From NCBI GenBank assembly GCA_002404295.1, contig DHJK01000165.1:1-15686 (forward strand): a stretch of DNA of 15,686 bases. The letters are read 5' to 3'. Source of the stretch: Legionellales bacterium UBA4722 (lineage in GTDB: Bacteria > Pseudomonadota > Gammaproteobacteria > DSM-16500). Shown here piece by piece: positions 14,228 through 15,686 of the stretch (positions are counted from its first letter, which is position 1; every line of letters starts with the position of its first letter). The notes under the pieces were generated by a model. It was not told the origin of the DNA and did not search any database. It saw only the letters and a program-made list of their open reading frames with translations. The position numbers and the translations under genes are program-made.

Positions 14228-14415
14228 ATTCCTTCCCCCTACGGGGGAAGGTTCAGGAAGGGGGAATCAAAATACGTTTTTTTCAAATTATTTTTTGAGG
14301 ACAAGAATTGCAATTTATAGCAAACCAACATCTGTGCATGTTCATCATTTTGAGGGTTTGAAAAAAGCCTATTTTGACTACCCCTTCCTTGCCTTCCCCC
14401 GGAGGGGGAAGGAAT
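14228..14415. mobile_element. MITE-like element with ~60-bp terminal inverted repeats
   Basis: A 188-base non-coding element in the rplQ-ribD gap. The left end (14228-14287) and the reverse complement of the right end (14357-14415) match at roughly 87% over about 60 bases: ATTCCTTCCCCCT, then CGGGGGAAGG, AGGAAGGGG, TCAAAATA and a T-run ending TTTTTTCAAA, with about seven mismatches and one indel. Each end is itself a hairpin (CCTTCCCCC with GGGGGAAGG). The 69-base centre is AT-rich and lacks a credible gene; an 83-codon open frame crosses it but shows no protein-like features. No clear target-site duplication is visible. Confidence 0.75.
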
Positions 14416-14424
14416 TTACTAAGC

Positions 14425-14454
14425 TTGACGCCTGTGAGTCATGCCTGATAGATT
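14425..14454 (+). promoter_or_regulatory. Probable promoter of ribD
   Basis: TTGACG (14425-14430) is followed after 18 bases by TAGATT (14449-14454), which has a TGA just before it, an extended -10 feature. It lies about 50 bases upstream of the ribD start and only ten bases beyond the right end of the MITE-like element. I see no FMN riboswitch-like sequence in the leader. Activity is inferred. Confidence 0.45.
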
Positions 14455-14495
14455 TTGATTCTTGTCATTGAATTATGTAACACTTACAACAATGA

Positions 14496-14501
14496 CGGAG
14501 G
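14496..14501 (+). promoter_or_regulatory. Ribosome-binding site that selects the ribD start
   Basis: CGGAGG at 14496-14501 is 4 bases before the ATG at 14506. The match to the anti-SD is strong though the spacing is short, and it favours this start over the in-frame ATG at 14455, which lies within the promoter -10 region. Confidence 0.65.
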
Positions 14502-14505
14502 CTGC

Positions 14506-15588
14506 ATGACATCAAATACATTTGAAAATACCGATCTAACCTACTTATCCCAAGCCCTCGACCTTGCAAAAATCCGCCGTGGATTCTGCTCTCCCAATCC
14601 TTCAGTAGGGGCTGTAATCACTTTAAATAATCAAGTAGTAGCCACCGGCTATCACATGGCCTGTGGCTCCCCTCACGCTGAAGCCGCCGCCTTAAAAAAA
14701 CTATCCATGCGTGCTGAAGGCGCTACCATCTATGTCACCCTCGAGCCCTGCTCACATTGGGGCAAAACCCCACCTTGTACAGATGCAATTATTCAAGCCG
14801 GTATAAAACGCGTTGTTTACGGTTATTCTGATCCCAATCCCACCGTTCCAGGAAAAGGTGCATCCGCACTACAAACAAACGGAATCATTTGCGATTATAT
14901 CCCTACTCCTGATATCACTGATTTTTATGAGAGTTATAACCATTGGTTAAAAACAAAAAACCCTTTCGTCACCGCAAAGATAGCATTAACCCTAGACGGA
15001 AAAATCGCAGGCAAACAAGGTGAGCGCATCCAAATTACCGGAAAAGCACTACAAGAATTCACACACGCATCTCGTAAAACAGCCGATGCCATTTTAACAA
15101 CTATAAAAACCATCTTACACGATGATCCACAATTAAATGTGCGCCTTGCAAATGACACAATTGCCAAACATATATATGTCTTAGACAGCGAACTTAATCT
15201 TCCTTTTACTGCAACGATTTTTAAAACAGCAAAATCAGTCACTATTTTTCATTCAAAAGACGCAGACGCTACACGTTTACAACAATTCAATAAACAAGGC
15301 ATACATTGCATAGCTATCGATAAAAACAGTGATGGTTTAAATTTAAAACAAGTGATCCAACATATAGGACAAGCAGGAGTCCATGATCTTTGGGTTGAAG
15401 CGGGCGGGAAATGTTTTACAGCATTGATTAAGCAAAAATTACTACAAAGAGCTTTAATTTATATTGCCCCACGCTGGTTAGGCGAAGGACAATCCGCATT
15501 CGAAAATGACTTCACCCTTGATTCTAACAACACAAAAATCCAATGGAAACAGCTTGGCAATGATGCATTATGCGACATTCGTTGGTAG
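14506..15588 (+). CDS. ribD: Bifunctional riboflavin biosynthesis deaminase/reductase RibD
   Basis: RibD deaminates the pyrimidine formed by GTP cyclohydrolase II and then reduces its ribose chain with NADPH, the second and third steps of riboflavin synthesis in the cytosol. The 360-residue product (367 in E. coli) has a cytidine-deaminase-like N-terminal domain with PNPSVGAV near 30-37, His57-Ala-Glu59 and EPCSHWGKTPPC at 80-91 (zinc ligands His57, Cys82, Cys91; Glu59 catalytic). The reductase domain starts near 150 with AKIALTLDGKIAG and includes DDPQLNVRL and WVEAGGKCF. It appears to be transcribed on its own. C-ending codons are commoner than in the ribosomal genes, fitting a less expressed gene. 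Confidence 0.95.
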   Translation: MTSNTFENTDLTYLSQALDLAKIRRGFCSPNPSVGAVITLNNQVVATGYHMACGSPHAEAAALKKLSMRAEGATIYVTLEPCSHWGKTPPCTDAIIQAGIKRVVYGYSDPNPTVPGKGASALQTNGIICDYIPTPDITDFYESYNHWLKTKNPFVTAKIALTLDGKIAGKQGERIQITGKALQEFTHASRKTADAILTTIKTILHDDPQLNVRLANDTIAKHIYVLDSELNLPFTATIFKTAKSVTIFHSKDADATRLQQFNKQGIHCIAIDKNSDGLNLKQVIQHIGQAGVHDLWVEAGGKCFTALIKQKLLQRALIYIAPRWLGEGQSAFENDFTLDSNNTKIQWKQLGNDALCDIRW

Positions 15589-15634
15589 ACTAACCAACCT
15601 AATCTGAATTATGGATAAGAATGCTGCTTAGTAC

Positions 15635-15686
15635 ACCTCTCCCCTTGTGGGAGAGGTCGGCGCGAAGCGACGGGTGAGGGGTGCTT
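15635..15686. repeat. Palindromic intergenic repeat, cut by the window end
   Basis: ACCTCTCCC (15635-15643) pairs perfectly with GGGAGAGGT (15649-15657) over a CTTGT loop. An imperfect second hairpin, CGGCGC-GAA-GCGACG (15658-15672), and a purine arm GGGTGAGGGG follow. The plan matches widespread proteobacterial intergenic palindromes and resembles the repeats at 7005 and 14228. It starts 47 bases after the ribD stop; there is no T-run within the window, so a terminator role cannot be judged. Confidence 0.7.

Noticed and set aside
14220..14471. An 83-codon open frame across the rplQ-ribD gap
   Set aside because: It runs through both inverted repeats of the MITE-like element, has no clear RBS, and its translation shows no protein-like pattern; part of it overlaps the ribD promoter.
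15581..15598. Hairpin GTTGGT-ACCAAC overlapping the ribD stop as a terminator
   Set aside because: The stem is only six bases and no T-run follows, so it cannot be called an intrinsic terminator.
1..15686. CRISPR arrays, tRNA or rRNA genes, transposase genes, toxin-antitoxin or defence genes
   Set aside because: No regularly spaced direct repeats, no tRNA-like segments in the gaps, and every convincing open frame is a ribosomal protein, secY, rpoA, tuf or ribD.

Overview
The window is a nearly complete bacterial ribosomal-protein supercluster, equivalent to S10 - spc - alpha, read entirely on the + strand. It is preceded by the last codons of tuf (EF-Tu) and followed by an unrelated riboflavin gene, ribD. 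Three things point to a low-GC gammaproteobacterium (about 40% GC by eye): the gene order (tuf | rpsJ-rplC-rplD-rplW-rplB-rpsS-rplV-rpsC-rplP-rpmC-rpsQ | rplN-rplX-rplE-rpsN-rpsH-rplF-rplR-rpsE-rpmD-rplO-secY-rpmJ | rpsM-rpsK-rpsD-rpoA-rplQ), the protein sequences, and the presence of secY-rpmJ and rpsD-rpoA in their gammaproteobacterial positions. The flavour of the sequence is compatible with Legionellales/Coxiella-like bacteria, but that placement is an impression and was not tested.

Layout. 1-33 is the tuf end. 53-2000 is rpsJ-rplC-rplD-rplW, tightly coupled. 2001-2123 is a gap with a good sigma-70-type promoter. 2124-5253 is rplB to rpsQ, with several TAATG or ATGA overlaps. 5254-5381 is an AT-rich promoter gap in the classical P-spc position. 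5382-11027 is rplN to rpmJ, interrupted only by a hairpin-rich 91-base gap between rpsN and rpsH. 11028-11129 is a gap holding the probable P-alpha. 11130-14115 is rpsM to rplQ, closed by a clear intrinsic terminator (14155-14186). 14187-14505 is non-coding and holds a 188-bp MITE-like element with about 60-bp terminal inverted repeats, plus a probable ribD promoter. 14506-15588 is ribD. 15589-15686 holds another palindromic intergenic repeat cut by the window edge.

Together the genes build both ribosomal subunits, the membrane protein-export channel SecY and the RNA polymerase alpha subunit. No defence, secretion, phage or other accessory system is present, and I found no new multi-gene system. 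The unusual content is smaller in scale: the MITE-like element; a related palindrome lodged inside the essential spc operon; three internal promoters with GC-rich discriminators; a 44-residue disordered N-terminal extension on S11; a full-length S14 that has a CxxC...CxxH zinc-site pattern; and a lysine-rich tail on S19.
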